DNA of 32,363 nt from assembly GCA_020072905.1 (NCBI GenBank), contig JAIQGB010000001.1, positions 1 to 32,363 on the forward strand, in the 5' to 3' direction. Positions 8,096 through 17,770 of this stretch are shown in pieces. The position numbers were made by a program, and so were the translations under genes. This DNA comes from Terriglobia bacterium (GTDB lineage Bacteria > Acidobacteriota > Terriglobia > UBA7540). Numbering within the stretch: the stretch's first letter is position 1; each line of letters opens with the position of its first letter. The notes under the pieces were generated by a model that was not told the origin of the DNA, did no database searches, and was given only the letters and a program-made list of their open reading frames with translations.

Positions 8096-9415
8096 TCAAA
8101 AATCCAGCAGTAGGCCCGTCCGGTCCGGCCGTTTGGAGGCGCGCACGAGGAATACAAAAACCGCGGTCGCGACACAAGGAATCACCGACGCCGCAATCAC
8201 GATGGGCTGGAACGTGAAGCGGTCGCTGATGCGTCCGATCAAGTATGTGGAGGCCAGTGTTCCGATGCCGGCACCTGCTCCTCCCAGTCCGCTGACCGAG
8301 GCCACGGCGCGGGTCTGGAAAGCGTCGGCCGGCAACGAGAGAAACATGGTCGAACAGGCCGAGTAGGCGAAGGAGGCGTAAGCGAAAAGGCCGACGAGCA
8401 GCGCGTAGCTCGAGGTGAACGCTGCTCCGAGAAGGACGAGCATGCTCGGCCCGAAAATGAGCAGGACGCGACGCCGCGAGCGGCCCACAGGCCAACCCCG
8501 AGAAATCCAGAAACTCGAGAGAGCACCTCCGAAAAAGTTTCCCAAATCCGCCGCCAGGAAAGGTAGCCAGAACCCCAGGATGCTCTTCTCAAGCTGAAAG
8601 CCTTTGCTCACCAGATAAATCGCAAACCACTCCGACATGAGATACCAGTAAGGGTCGAGGAGGAAGCGTCCCATGACAATCCCCCAAGTTTGGCGGTATC
8701 GCAGCAACCGGCCCCAGCTGACGGAGGGCGCCGCTCCCGAAGTTGCGATGGAAGGCGCGCGTCCTTGTTGAATATAGGCAAGCTCTTGGGCAGAAAGACG
8801 CGGGTGACTTTCGGGCGAATGGTAAATGGATCGCCAAACGAGGAGCCACAAGAAACCCAGGGAGCCGGTGATCAGGAATACGAGGCGCCAACTGTGGAAA
8901 GCCCGGTAAGCGAAAAGCACAATAAACGGGGCGAGGGCGCCGCCCACTGAGGAGCCGCTGTCAAACAAGGCTACCGCCCAGCCGCGCTCTTTGACGGGAA
9001 ACCATTCGGAGACGGCCTTTGTTGCTCCCGGCCAGTTGGGCCCCTCGCCGACACCCAGCAGAAATCGAAATACGCCGAAGCTCGCCAGGCCCCGGGCGGT
9101 GGAAGTCAGCGCCGCCACCAGCGAATAGAACGCCACCGTGAACGAGAGCCCCTTGCGAGTCCCCAACCAGTCCAAAATCCGCCCGCCTACCGCCTGCATG
9201 ATGGTATAGGCAACGCGGAAAGCAATAAGGATCATGGCGAAGTCGGTGTTGGTCCAACCATGCTCGATCTTCAAGATGGGTGCCAGCGCGTTCAAGGATT
9301 GCCGATCGATGAAGTTGATTACGGTGGAGGCAAAGAGGACCGCCCCGATCCACCAGCGAAGCCGTCGGATCGGCCGTAACTGTCGCTTGCCAGTTTCGTC
9401 TCGAGGACGATTCAT
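8096..9415 (-). CDS. MFS transporter, anion:cation symporter (hexuronate/glucarate ExuT-like) type
   Basis: 439 residues from the ATG at 9415. The track extends it to a TTG at 9457; neither start has a clear ribosome site. About 12 hydrophobic segments are visible. Family signatures include STVINFIDRQSLNALAP in the first helix, GRILDWLGTRKG in loop 2-3, FLLGVGEGPNWPGATKAVSEWFP in helices 4-5 and SVSGLGGAGAGIGTL late in the protein. ACS-family members import organic anions such as glucuronate, galacturonate or glucarate by proton symport. It is the last gene of a minus-strand unit (DegT, GH30, MFS), 61 nt after GH30, so it likely imports the product of GH30 or of the locus. If specificity follows the family, that product is an acidic sugar. 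Confidence 0.88.
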   Translation of the reverse strand: MNRPRDETGKRQLRPIRRLRWWIGAVLFASTVINFIDRQSLNALAPILKIEHGWTNTDFAMILIAFRVAYTIMQAVGGRILDWLGTRKGLSFTVAFYSLVAALTSTARGLASFGVFRFLLGVGEGPNWPGATKAVSEWFPVKERGWAVALFDSGSSVGGALAPFIVLFAYRAFHSWRLVFLITGSLGFLWLLVWRSIYHSPESHPRLSAQELAYIQQGRAPSIATSGAAPSVSWGRLLRYRQTWGIVMGRFLLDPYWYLMSEWFAIYLVSKGFQLEKSILGFWLPFLAADLGNFFGGALSSFWISRGWPVGRSRRRVLLIFGPSMLVLLGAAFTSSYALLVGLFAYASFAYSACSTMFLSLPADAFQTRAVASVSGLGGAGAGIGTLASTYLIGRISDRFTFQPIVIAASVIPCVATAVFVFLVRASKRPDRTGLLLDF

Positions 9416-9476
9416 TGGACTTGGTGGCAACGGGAATTTCCCGGACTCAGGTTTCAAAGGCCGAGCCGTCAGGGTT

Positions 9477-10955
9477 TCAGCGTGTTGAGTCGCCTCGATC
9501 GGTTGGATTCCACAAACCGGTCGTGATGGAGAGCGGCGGTAAGGTCATCTCCAGGAGTTTCCCTCGCCAGTGAAGTTCCGTCTTGACCTGGCGAGGCTGA
9601 CTGTTCAAAACCTCCGCGACCATGCCTCCCGCCGGCGTCTTGAAGACGATACAGCGGACGCCCGCCACCGCTCCCTCCGTACGAATCCGATAGGCGCCGG
9701 GCCTCACAAACTTACTGAAGTGCGCAAGATAGTAATAAAGAGCTGTGTAGGTCACCTCCTTCGTCCGGCGGTTGACGATGATCACCGGGTGCTGGAAATT
9801 GTCGGGACCATCGCGGTGCTCTTCGGAAAGCAGATAGGGACCGCCTTTCTCATCCAGAATCAGGTTCCAGTAGATCCATGCGGAAGCTCCGGCTTCCAAG
9901 TCGGAGAAAATCTGGGCTCCCCAGAAGTCCCCGTCCTCGTAGTCGTAGCGGGGAAGAGGCTGGCTGCGGGGAGTATCCGTGCCATAGGAGTGATCCACTT
10001 CGGTCATCCAAAACGGGAGATCCGGATAGCGTTCGTGGAGGGCCGCGATTTTGTTGTAATCCTTAAATTCATATCCGTGATACGAAATGCTGCGGACATA
10101 CTTCCGGGCGGCGGGGTCATCGAGAATAACCGGCAGGTTCGTTGCAGCGTCGCCCCGATTTGCAAAGTCGCACACCTGTATTTTGGTCTCGACGCCCTCT
10201 TTCGTGAAAAGCGGACCTACGTAGTTCCGAATCAGATCCCGAATCTTCTCCGCCGGAATCTTTGTGTAGATTCCCGGCTCATTGAATGGGCTGAGGTATT
10301 CGATAGAGATTCCGTGCTTCTTGTAATTACGCAGGTAGTAGAGGTAGTACCGGGCCAGGGCGGGGAGGGCGCGGGGATTGACGTCCTGGTTCTTTTGAAC
10401 GTCGAACAGCATCCAGTCCGGCGGATAGTCCATGGGTGCTTGAAGGACGAAGCTGCCATGCTGGCGGGCACGCTTGATATAGGGAATCAGGCCCGCGGGT
10501 TGCAGATCGCGCGCGATGGAGAAGTGAAGGAGCTTCAGGTCTCCCGGCATATCGTCGTAAGTATAGTAAGGCCCCGCAGACTGGAAATCCGTGGCGCCGA
10601 TGACGGTCTTCATGGCGGAGAATCCAGCTCCCTGGTGGGCATTGAACACCGCCCGCAGAACGGCTTCCTGAGCCGAATCGTCTAGGCTTTGGAGGCAAAT
10701 CGGTCCGGCTTCGAGGAATGAGGCTCCAAACCCGTCGATCTTCTGATACGTGGTTGCGTCGTCCACGCGAAAACCCGGCTCGGGCCGGGCGGCCTTCTCA
10801 ACGAAGTGAAGCGGGGGTTTGGAGGCCAATCGGTCACCCGCCTTCGAGGTCACATAAACAGTCACTTCCTGGCTGAATCCCGGAAACATAAGACTCGAGC
10901 CTAAGATGAACAAGATCAAGCGTAGCGCCGTCGCGTGAATGCGGCGTGAGTCCAT
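9477..10955 (-). CDS. Glycoside hydrolase family 30, secreted
   Basis: 492 residues from the ATG at 10955, preceded by GGAAGG five bases upstream. The track start at 11021 would overlap the previous gene and displace the signal peptide. Residues ~8-28 (ALRLILFILGSSLMFPGFSQ) are a signal peptide. The (beta/alpha)8 barrel shows KIDGFGASF (~72-80), YLSPFNEPG with acid/base Glu226, and FWMTEVDHSYG with nucleophile Glu319. A C-terminal beta-sandwich (YYYLAHFSKFVRPGAYRI onward) is typical of GH30. Family members include beta-1,6-glucanases, xylanases, glucuronoxylanases and glucosylceramidases, all retaining. Subfamily, and so substrate, is not decided here. It sits between the DegT-type gene (62 nt upstream) and the MFS gene and is probably co-transcribed with both. 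Confidence 0.9.
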   Translation of the reverse strand: MDSRRIHATALRLILFILGSSLMFPGFSQEVTVYVTSKAGDRLASKPPLHFVEKAARPEPGFRVDDATTYQKIDGFGASFLEAGPICLQSLDDSAQEAVLRAVFNAHQGAGFSAMKTVIGATDFQSAGPYYTYDDMPGDLKLLHFSIARDLQPAGLIPYIKRARQHGSFVLQAPMDYPPDWMLFDVQKNQDVNPRALPALARYYLYYLRNYKKHGISIEYLSPFNEPGIYTKIPAEKIRDLIRNYVGPLFTKEGVETKIQVCDFANRGDAATNLPVILDDPAARKYVRSISYHGYEFKDYNKIAALHERYPDLPFWMTEVDHSYGTDTPRSQPLPRYDYEDGDFWGAQIFSDLEAGASAWIYWNLILDEKGGPYLLSEEHRDGPDNFQHPVIIVNRRTKEVTYTALYYYLAHFSKFVRPGAYRIRTEGAVAGVRCIVFKTPAGGMVAEVLNSQPRQVKTELHWRGKLLEMTLPPLSITTGLWNPTDRGDSTR

Positions 10956-11017
10956 GGTTTCCTTCCTGCTCGCCCAGGGGTGCGAGCTTCCTCTTGACCC
11001 TCGGATCAGACCCGAGG

Positions 11018-12337
11018 TCAAGCCGCCGCTATCGAAGTTCTGGCGAGGAGCAGCGCGGACAATACTTTGTCGAAAGCCCGAATGATATCATCTTCGTCCT
11101 TTTCGGACAGGCAGGAGGGAACCGCGATCAGCATGCTGCGCTCGAACAGGCTGTCCGCCACGAGACATGCCCCTTTATGGTAATCCCTCGCGAGCCCCGC
11201 ATTTTCCGCAAGGGTCCAAGGGAATCCACGGCCATCCACACTGGTTTGATTGACGAGACTGGGGATGTTGTAATAGAGATGAAGCCCCCAATCGGTCATC
11301 AGGATATTCGAGATTCCTTGGGAGGAGGTCACAATCCCCTCGGCTCGGAGAGCCAAGTTGATCTTTTTGGCTGTCTCCGCGTCGTGGTAAGTGATGATGA
11401 GGAAGGAGCCTGTATCACCCTTCTTATCGATAATCTTCCTCAGTTGAACTTGCGGGAATTTCTCAAGTGCTGTCCGAATCCTGTACTTGCTTGCGTGCAT
11501 GCGCTCGATGATGCTGGGAAGTTTTTTCAACTGGACCCGTAGGATGGCAGCACGCACTTCGTCAAGGCGATACCCTTTGCCCCACAGGCAGAGGTCGGGG
11601 TCATTCATAATCAGCCGACCGTTCTGGTCGCGCGCGAATCCGAGATCGTGGACGGCAAATGCCCGGCGATAGAGACGCGCATCATTGGTCACGACGCATC
11701 CTCCCTCTCCCGCCGTAATATTCTTGTTCATCTGAAAGCTAAAGATGCCCATGTCCCCAAAGGTGCCCACCTTCTGTCCACCCACACTTCCGCCGTTGCA
11801 TTGTGCGCAGTCTTCGAGAAGGAACAATCTTTGCTTACGTGCGATCTTCAGAACCTCTTTGACGTTTCCTGGAGCTCCACTCATGTGCACAAGGATGATG
11901 CCGCGAGTTTTCGGTGTAATGCACTTCTCGACTTCTGCGGGATTCAAACAAAATGTATCGTCGATATCCGCTAGGACTGGAATCGCCCCCTGGTTGACCA
12001 CGGCAGCTGCCACGGAAACCCAAGAGTATGCAGGAACAATGATCTCCTGCCCGGGCCCCACGCCCAACGCCGAAAGGGCCACCTGGAGGGCGCCGGTTCC
12101 GCTGCTAACCGCAATGGTGTACTTCACGCGGAAGAAACGTGCGAGTTCAGCTTCCAGTTTTTCCACTTCTTTCTGCAGCGCAATACCGTAGTAGCGAAAC
12201 AGCGAACGGCTTCTGAGCACGCGAACCGCGGCGTCTACTTCCCTCTGGTCCATGTGGTGAATCCCAGGAAACTCCAAAGGGAGGGGTTTAGTTCTGACTG
12301 GTTTTCCACCAGCAATCGCCAATCTACTCCGGTTCAT
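11018..12337 (-). CDS. DegT/DnrJ/EryC1/StrS-family PLP aminotransferase, cytoplasmic
   Basis: 439 residues from the ATG at 12337, chosen over the track start (12367) because GGAGGT lies 5 nt upstream. There is no signal peptide, only the usual family opening LAIAGGKPVRTKPLP. Motifs: FRYYG, VSSGTGALQVALSALGVGPGQEIIVPAYSW, LLEDCAQ and SFQMNKNITAGEGG, with Lys205 as the PLP lysine. It parallels the Tat-exported homologue at 6437-7903 motif for motif, so the locus carries one cytoplasmic and one exported version. Known members transfer an amino group from glutamate or glutamine to keto-sugars or inosose. As the first gene ahead of GH30 and the MFS transporter, it may act on the imported sugar. 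An aminocyclitol or amino-sugar link is inference only. Confidence 0.88.
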   Translation of the reverse strand: MNRSRLAIAGGKPVRTKPLPLEFPGIHHMDQREVDAAVRVLRSRSLFRYYGIALQKEVEKLEAELARFFRVKYTIAVSSGTGALQVALSALGVGPGQEIIVPAYSWVSVAAAVVNQGAIPVLADIDDTFCLNPAEVEKCITPKTRGIILVHMSGAPGNVKEVLKIARKQRLFLLEDCAQCNGGSVGGQKVGTFGDMGIFSFQMNKNITAGEGGCVVTNDARLYRRAFAVHDLGFARDQNGRLIMNDPDLCLWGKGYRLDEVRAAILRVQLKKLPSIIERMHASKYRIRTALEKFPQVQLRKIIDKKGDTGSFLIITYHDAETAKKINLALRAEGIVTSSQGISNILMTDWGLHLYYNIPSLVNQTSVDGRGFPWTLAENAGLARDYHKGACLVADSLFERSMLIAVPSCLSEKDEDDIIRAFDKVLSALLLARTSIAAA

Positions 12338-13387
12338 TTGATACCTCCGCGAGAGTAAGGTAAGCATCGGCTGAAAAAGAGCCTCTGGTGGCCGCGAAAA
12401 CGATCCAAATTCGGCACAGCTCTCTCGGTCCAGAACCCAACTTCAAGTCGAGCCGCCTCCGGCAAGCTGACTTGGGCCGAGATAAACAGACCATTCGCCG
12501 CCTAACTGTAAGAACAGAGCACCGCCGTTTGATAATGCGACCCCCAGCACTAGGGTTGTTGAAATAATGGCAGATCGTGGGATTCTCATGGGTCAACAAG
12601 GAACAGGAGGATGCTTGCGCAGCGTCGAACGCCACACGACTGGCTGCCGAACAGGATCCGGTTTCTTGCTTCTGTCTCCGACGTGGCATAGTAGACCCAA
12701 TTTCTCCCGCTATTCCTAAGGCAGTCAAGTGCACACGTCGCACCCGGTCCATTGGCCCACAACCTTCGTCGAGTCGCGCGCACGTAGGAAACTGGTACTC
12801 TAAGGTCCCTACGCTCCGCGCTCTTGGCAAACCTTACCATCCTCCCGATTCTTTTCTGCTTGCTGTCCTAGTTGCGACAAGCTCCGCCCCCCCTGTTTTG
12901 GAAGTCTGTCATGGGCGGTTAGTGGTCTCCCACCACGAGTGCAGACGAGAATTTCAGGTAGCTTCAATTTAGCATTAGGGTCATTGAAGCTCACCGAAAG
13001 GGTTGTGCTGACAAGCCGACCTTATACCACACAAAAGAGGTTCTTTCGAGAATTTAATTCAACCTGAGCATTATATTGCGGAAAAATGGCGTAAATTTTG
13101 GAGTGTTAGGTGTTTCACAGAAAAAATACTTGACAAGCACCCGTGAGTGTTGGTATGAGGTGTGACATTCCTGTGGATGGGCCTTGGGGGTCCCCGGTGC
13201 GGGCAGAACCTCTCAAGAGCGTCTTCGGAGGGGAAGAGTATAGGTGCGGTGGTCGGTCAAGGCACTAGTGTGGCAGAACTGGCCAACGATCTAGCCCGGG
13301 AAAAGCGCGCCGTCATCCTCAAGGGTCCAATATCGAGTTGCGAGGGTGCATGGGTTCTTTGAAATCCGTATCACGAGGACATCAATA
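12338..13387. other. Divergent intergenic region between DegT and TonB-receptor genes
   Basis: About 1 kb with no recognisable gene. The 131-aa and 168-aa ORFs drawn here lack motifs and ribosome sites and overlap each other on opposite strands. The last ~350 nt turn AT-rich and hold a promoter-like pair at 13130-13159. No tRNA, riboswitch or known small RNA was recognised. Confidence 0.55.
13130..13159 (+). promoter_or_regulatory. Candidate promoter of the TonB-receptor gene
   Basis: Perfect TTGACA at 13130-13135, an 18-nt spacer, then TATGAG (4/6) at 13154-13159. It follows an AT-rich stretch and would give a leader of ~220 nt before the ATG at 13388. Confidence 0.45.
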
Positions 13388-16300
13388 ATGAAAACACTAG
13401 ATTCGGATCTGTCGAACCCAAGCTGCGAAGAGAACGATGTGCGAATTCGTTCTACAATGAATGCTCTTCGATGTGCCGAGCCTCGAACCCCGCGAGCGAC
13501 TATGTCGGGGCTTCGGATGAGGCACTGCCGGTTCAGGCTTCACTGCGCTCGATGGCTGTGGTCGCTTGTTACTCTCCTCCCGTTCGCCCTCATCGGAGTA
13601 TTTAGCCCACCAGCTTGGGCACAACTCTACAGCGGCTCGATTACGGGCGTAGTCACGGATCAGTCAGCCGCGGTCGTTCCGGGGGCCAAGATCAAGCTCA
13701 CAGATGTCGGCAAAGGTTACACCAACGAGGCCACGACGGACACCGTTGGCCGCTTTGTCTTGAGAGGTCTCCCCCCGAGCAACTATAAGTTGGCAATCGA
13801 GCGTGCGGGTTTCAAGACCTTCATCCAGGACGGAATCACGCTGGATGTCAGTCAAAATGTTACGATCGGCGTCGTCCTGCAAGTCGGCGCCGAGACACAG
13901 TCGGTAAAGGTAACAGCCGCTGCTCCCGTCCTCTCCGCCCAGGATGCTGTGACGGGCCAGGAGCTAAACCGAATCTTCATCAATGACCTTCCCCTGATTG
14001 AGCGCTCGGTCTTCGACTTGGCTTACCTCTCTCCCGGCATTACGCAAGTCTCTGGTGGAGTCACTGGAGGCGGCATTGCCAACAACTTCATTTCGAACGG
14101 CGGACGCAATGCTACGGCCGACATTCTGATTGATGGGGTGACCACCACGAATATCGAGCAGGAAAGTGGGATTCAGATCCCGCTGTACACGCCATCGATT
14201 GACTCCGTACAAGAGTTCAAGGTTCAGCAGTCAAACTTCAGCGCCGACGTCGGGTTCAGCGGAGCTACCGTCGTCAACATGGTGACGCGCTCCGGGACTA
14301 ACGAATTCCACGGCAGCGCCTACGATTTCCTCCGCAACAACGTGCTCACGGCAAACGACTGGTTCAACAACGCCAGCGGACTTGACCTGGCAGCGCGCCG
14401 GAAGAATGTGTTCGGGGCGACTATTGGCGGGCCGATCCGCAAAGATAAGACGTTCTTCTTCTTCGACTACGAGGGCACGCGCGATCGCCAGGCCCACACA
14501 CTGCGAAATGGGAATCCCAGCGCCGCGGAACGGACGGGGGACTTCGGTGAGCTTTGCGGTTACGCCGGGGGAACTTTTGACGCCAGCGGCGCGTGCTCCA
14601 GCCCGGATGGCCAGCTCTGGGACCCGTACTCCAGCGTTTACGATCCCTCGGTGGGCGGACCGGTGCGGGGGCAGCTTATCCCCTTCAATAACATGGCCAC
14701 CTACCAGAGCCCGGGGGATCCTAATCTCGTCGGCACCTCCCTCGACCTTAGTACACCAGAGAACGCTCACCCAGGCAACTTGATTGATCCCGTTGCCTCC
14801 AAGATGATGCAGTTCTACCCCCTGCCGAACCTGAACGTGGGAAACGCGAATTACGATTACCTCAACAACTGGATCATCGCAGCCTCGACGCCGAGTAACA
14901 ATGACCAGTGGGACATCAAGATCGACCAGAGCTTCAGCGAAAAAGACAGGATGAGTGTCAAGTTTTCTCGGGCCGTCAGCAACTCACGCTTACCTGACTG
15001 CTTCCATAATCCCGGGGACGCGTGCAGCAACGGCCCGAACACGAGCAGCAGCCACCTCTTCTCGCTAACGCATACCCATACCATTAACCCTAACACCCTT
15101 CTCAATATCACTTTTGGAGTTGCACGCACATACGGTCTGGTTGGCGCGGGAGGATTGGCGGATTACCCTGGCTACAACCCGATCTCGGACCTCGGGCTAC
15201 AGCCCTATATGGGAGCCTCGGGAGTCCCTTCAACACCCTCGATTTATATTAGCGATTACGCTCAAGCAGGCACCGTCAATACCCTCGGAACGCAACCCTG
15301 GGGTTTCTATCGCAATGGCAATCAGACTTTCCATCTGCTAACAAGCCTGAACCGGATTCAATCGCGCCACGATTTGAAGTTTGGGTGGGAAGGGCGTATG
15401 CACCGCATGGGGATGATCATTCCCGGGGCTCCTGGAGGAATATTCAGCTACGACCGTTCCAGCACTTCGGAATTTCCATCCGAAGGGGGTGGAGACGCGT
15501 TGGCGAGCTTCCTGATGGGCGTGGGCGGGCCCGGGGCCTGGGGACAGTATCAGGTGCCTCTGGCCCCCAGCACCCAGAGTTTCCAATATGCGGCGTACGT
15601 ACAGGACAACTGGCGAGTGAGTGACCGGCTGACGCTCAATCTGGGTCTTCGATATGATCTGAACTTGTCACGGACCGAGCGGTTCAATCGTCAGAGCTAC
15701 TTTGATCCCGGCGCCGCTATATCCTTACAGGTTCCCTGCCTTCCCGATGAACCTTGCCTTGACAATCTTCACGGCGGAATCAGGTTTGTCGATGCAAAGC
15801 AGCGCACGAATTACGGCGTCGACCATAACAATTTTGCGCCTCGCTTTGGCTTCGCCTATCGACTCAGGGAAAAGTTAGTGATCCGCGGGGGTTATGGGCT
15901 CTTCTACTCGATCACCAGGAACGGCGTCGCTGGAACCGATACTTCTGGGTGGACAGGCTTTTCCCAGGATACTCTCGACTGGCCCAGGACTTACAGGAAC
16001 GATGGCGCAACACCCTGGGCTCGGTTAGCTGATCCCTTTCCGATCACGGGCCCTGACCTCCCGCCGGGAAGTTCGTTGGGCCTGCTCACTAACGTTGGCG
16101 CTGGTTTCAGGTTGCCCATTCGCAGCGTTCTGGCAACTCCTTACGAGCAGACCTGGACGCTTGGAATTCAGAAAGAGCTGCCGGGCGACATCGTAGTTGA
16201 CGCCAACTATGTGGGTAAGAAGGGGACCAAACTCTACTTTGGTGGCGCTGGAGGGTTGAACTTCCTGGGACCTTGGGTCGAAACCGCGACACCGGATCAA

Positions 16301-17242
16301 ATCACGGCGCTGAACGAGAACGTTCCCAATCCCTTTTTCGGGGTCATCCAGACCGGCAGCTTGTCTGGGGATACGGTTCTGCTTTCCCAGCTCCTGCTTC
16401 CTTACCCTCAGTTTATAGACCCGACCGCCGATGAGTTCCCTTTTGCGGATTCTATCTATCATGCCTTCCAGTTGCGCGTCGAGAAGCGATTCTCACGGGG
16501 CCTCCAGTTCTTGGCGACTTACACTAACTCTAAATCCATTGATGATGCCTCAATAACCAGTGGAGACCTCACTTGGTTAGGTGGGCAAACAAGCCTCCAA
16601 GACCCTAACCGGCGCAAACTGGAACGCTCACTTTCCGAGTTCGACATCCCCCAGGTTCTGCAGTTCAGCTACGTCTATGAACTTCCCGTGGGACGAGGCA
16701 AGAAATGGGGAGCCAAATGGAACCCCTGGATTGATGGGTTCCTCGGCGGCTGGAAGACGACAGGTATTTGGCGCTTTTCCAAAGGCCAGCCCATCGCGTT
16801 GGGCCTTTCCGAAGGCACTTCGCTGCCGACCTATGGCGCTCAGCGGCCCAACCTGATAGGACAGTTGCAGGTCAACGACCGCTCGAAATGGTTCTGCGAT
16901 GGTCCGGGCTGCGGTTACTTTGCGAATCAAAGCGCAGACCAAGCTGATACCGATGTCGCGATCAATCCTCCGGCATTCACTTTGGGCACTGCTCCCCGGA
17001 CGCTATCCAACGTCCGGAACCCTGGAATCAACTTGGCTAACCTTGCGCTCTTCAAGGAGATTCCTTTGAGCAGGTTCCGCGAGGGCATGAGGCTTGAATA
17101 TCGCGCCGAGGCCTTCAATACCTTCAATCACCCGCACTTCTGTGGGCCAGACGCCACGATCGATAGCGGAAGCTTTGGCCATGTCACAGGTGTGTGCACT
17201 GGCGCCCGCGAAATTCAGATGGCGCTGAAATTCTACTGGTAG
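13388..17242 (+). CDS. TonB-dependent receptor, Oar-like, with N-terminal carboxypeptidase-regulatory domain
   Basis: 1284 residues from the ATG at 13388 (GAGG nine bases upstream). The track start at 13346 is a GTG without such a site. An unusually long basic, Cys-containing stretch precedes the hydrophobic core LWSLVTLLPFALIGVF, with cleavage likely after PAWA (~78). Next come a carboxypeptidase-regulatory beta-sandwich (GSITGVVTDQSAAVVPGAKI through FVLRGLPPSNYKLAIERAGF), a plug-type region (LPLIERSVFDLAYLSPG, SNGGRNATADILIDGV, QEFKVQQSNFSADVGFSGATVVNMVTRSGTNEFHG in sequence) and a ~900-residue beta-barrel ending in MALKFYW with a terminal aromatic residue. Such receptors are numerous in Acidobacteriota and are thought to take up oligosaccharides or handle large substrates. 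The position next to the glycosidases suggests glycan uptake. Substrate unknown. Confidence 0.93.
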   Translation: MKTLDSDLSNPSCEENDVRIRSTMNALRCAEPRTPRATMSGLRMRHCRFRLHCARWLWSLVTLLPFALIGVFSPPAWAQLYSGSITGVVTDQSAAVVPGAKIKLTDVGKGYTNEATTDTVGRFVLRGLPPSNYKLAIERAGFKTFIQDGITLDVSQNVTIGVVLQVGAETQSVKVTAAAPVLSAQDAVTGQELNRIFINDLPLIERSVFDLAYLSPGITQVSGGVTGGGIANNFISNGGRNATADILIDGVTTTNIEQESGIQIPLYTPSIDSVQEFKVQQSNFSADVGFSGATVVNMVTRSGTNEFHGSAYDFLRNNVLTANDWFNNASGLDLAARRKNVFGATIGGPIRKDKTFFFFDYEGTRDRQAHTLRNGNPSAAERTGDFGELCGYAGGTFDASGACSSPDGQLWDPYSSVYDPSVGGPVRGQLIPFNNMATYQSPGDPNLVGTSLDLSTPENAHPGNLIDPVASKMMQFYPLPNLNVGNANYDYLNNWIIAASTPSNNDQWDIKIDQSFSEKDRMSVKFSRAVSNSRLPDCFHNPGDACSNGPNTSSSHLFSLTHTHTINPNTLLNITFGVARTYGLVGAGGLADYPGYNPISDLGLQPYMGASGVPSTPSIYISDYAQAGTVNTLGTQPWGFYRNGNQTFHLLTSLNRIQSRHDLKFGWEGRMHRMGMIIPGAPGGIFSYDRSSTSEFPSEGGGDALASFLMGVGGPGAWGQYQVPLAPSTQSFQYAAYVQDNWRVSDRLTLNLGLRYDLNLSRTERFNRQSYFDPGAAISLQVPCLPDEPCLDNLHGGIRFVDAKQRTNYGVDHNNFAPRFGFAYRLREKLVIRGGYGLFYSITRNGVAGTDTSGWTGFSQDTLDWPRTYRNDGATPWARLADPFPITGPDLPPGSSLGLLTNVGAGFRLPIRSVLATPYEQTWTLGIQKELPGDIVVDANYVGKKGTKLYFGGAGGLNFLGPWVETATPDQITALNENVPNPFFGVIQTGSLSGDTVLLSQLLLPYPQFIDPTADEFPFADSIYHAFQLRVEKRFSRGLQFLATYTNSKSIDDASITSGDLTWLGGQTSLQDPNRRKLERSLSEFDIPQVLQFSYVYELPVGRGKKWGAKWNPWIDGFLGGWKTTGIWRFSKGQPIALGLSEGTSLPTYGAQRPNLIGQLQVNDRSKWFCDGPGCGYFANQSADQADTDVAINPPAFTLGTAPRTLSNVRNPGINLANLALFKEIPLSRFREGMRLEYRAEAFNTFNHPHFCGPDATIDSGSFGHVTGVCTGAREIQMALKFYW

Positions 17243-17770
17243 GTTCGTCGCTGCCGGCGGAAGCGTGGTTGATGCTCGATTAATCTACAAGGTTTCCGTT
17301 CACGAAGTATTAGCTGCCTTCCCCCGCGCTTCTCCCCGGGGGGCATGCGAGGCGGGCCAGCAGGTTAGAGCGGAGCACGGCGAGGACCGTGACTGCATCC
17401 ATTGTGTGGCCGAACCTGCCGACTTTGGCTCGGGCGTTTGGTTCCGTGGCGAACTGCCTCTCGCCGCTTTCTTACAATCGAACTGCCCAGGGTTATTGGG
17501 GCTCATGAAACTCCATGTGGGATATCAGGTGGCAGTCGGTGGCAACCCCGCGCCTCATTCCTCGTGACCGCTCAGGGTCGGAATCCGTCTTAAGACGCGA
17601 TGCGTGCAAATCGGAGAGAGCCAAGACTTCTTCAAGCTTCCTCGCCTCTTGATCTCAACGCCGCGCTCAGCTAAATTCGGGCACAATGTATTATAGGATT
17701 CAGCTCAATGTGTCATTGGTCGCGGCGTTTCCGATCTCTTGACGGAATCAGTGAGGGTTCATAAGCGGCC
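17243..17770. other. Intergenic region after the TonB receptor
   Basis: About 530 nt without a convincing gene. Short ORFs on both strands have no recognisable motif. No clear hairpin-plus-T-tract terminator was found. A TATTAT near 17690 could be a -10 for the TPR gene, but I see no good -35 with it. Confidence 0.45.

Noticed and set aside
9570-10685. 371-aa plus-strand ORF
   Set aside because: Exactly antisense to the GH30 gene, which has both catalytic motifs and a signal peptide; this ORF has no family motif.
12324-12972. Overlapping 168-aa, 131-aa and 84-aa ORFs in the divergent spacer
   Set aside because: They oppose one another, lack ribosome sites and motifs, and one overlaps the supported start of the DegT-type gene.
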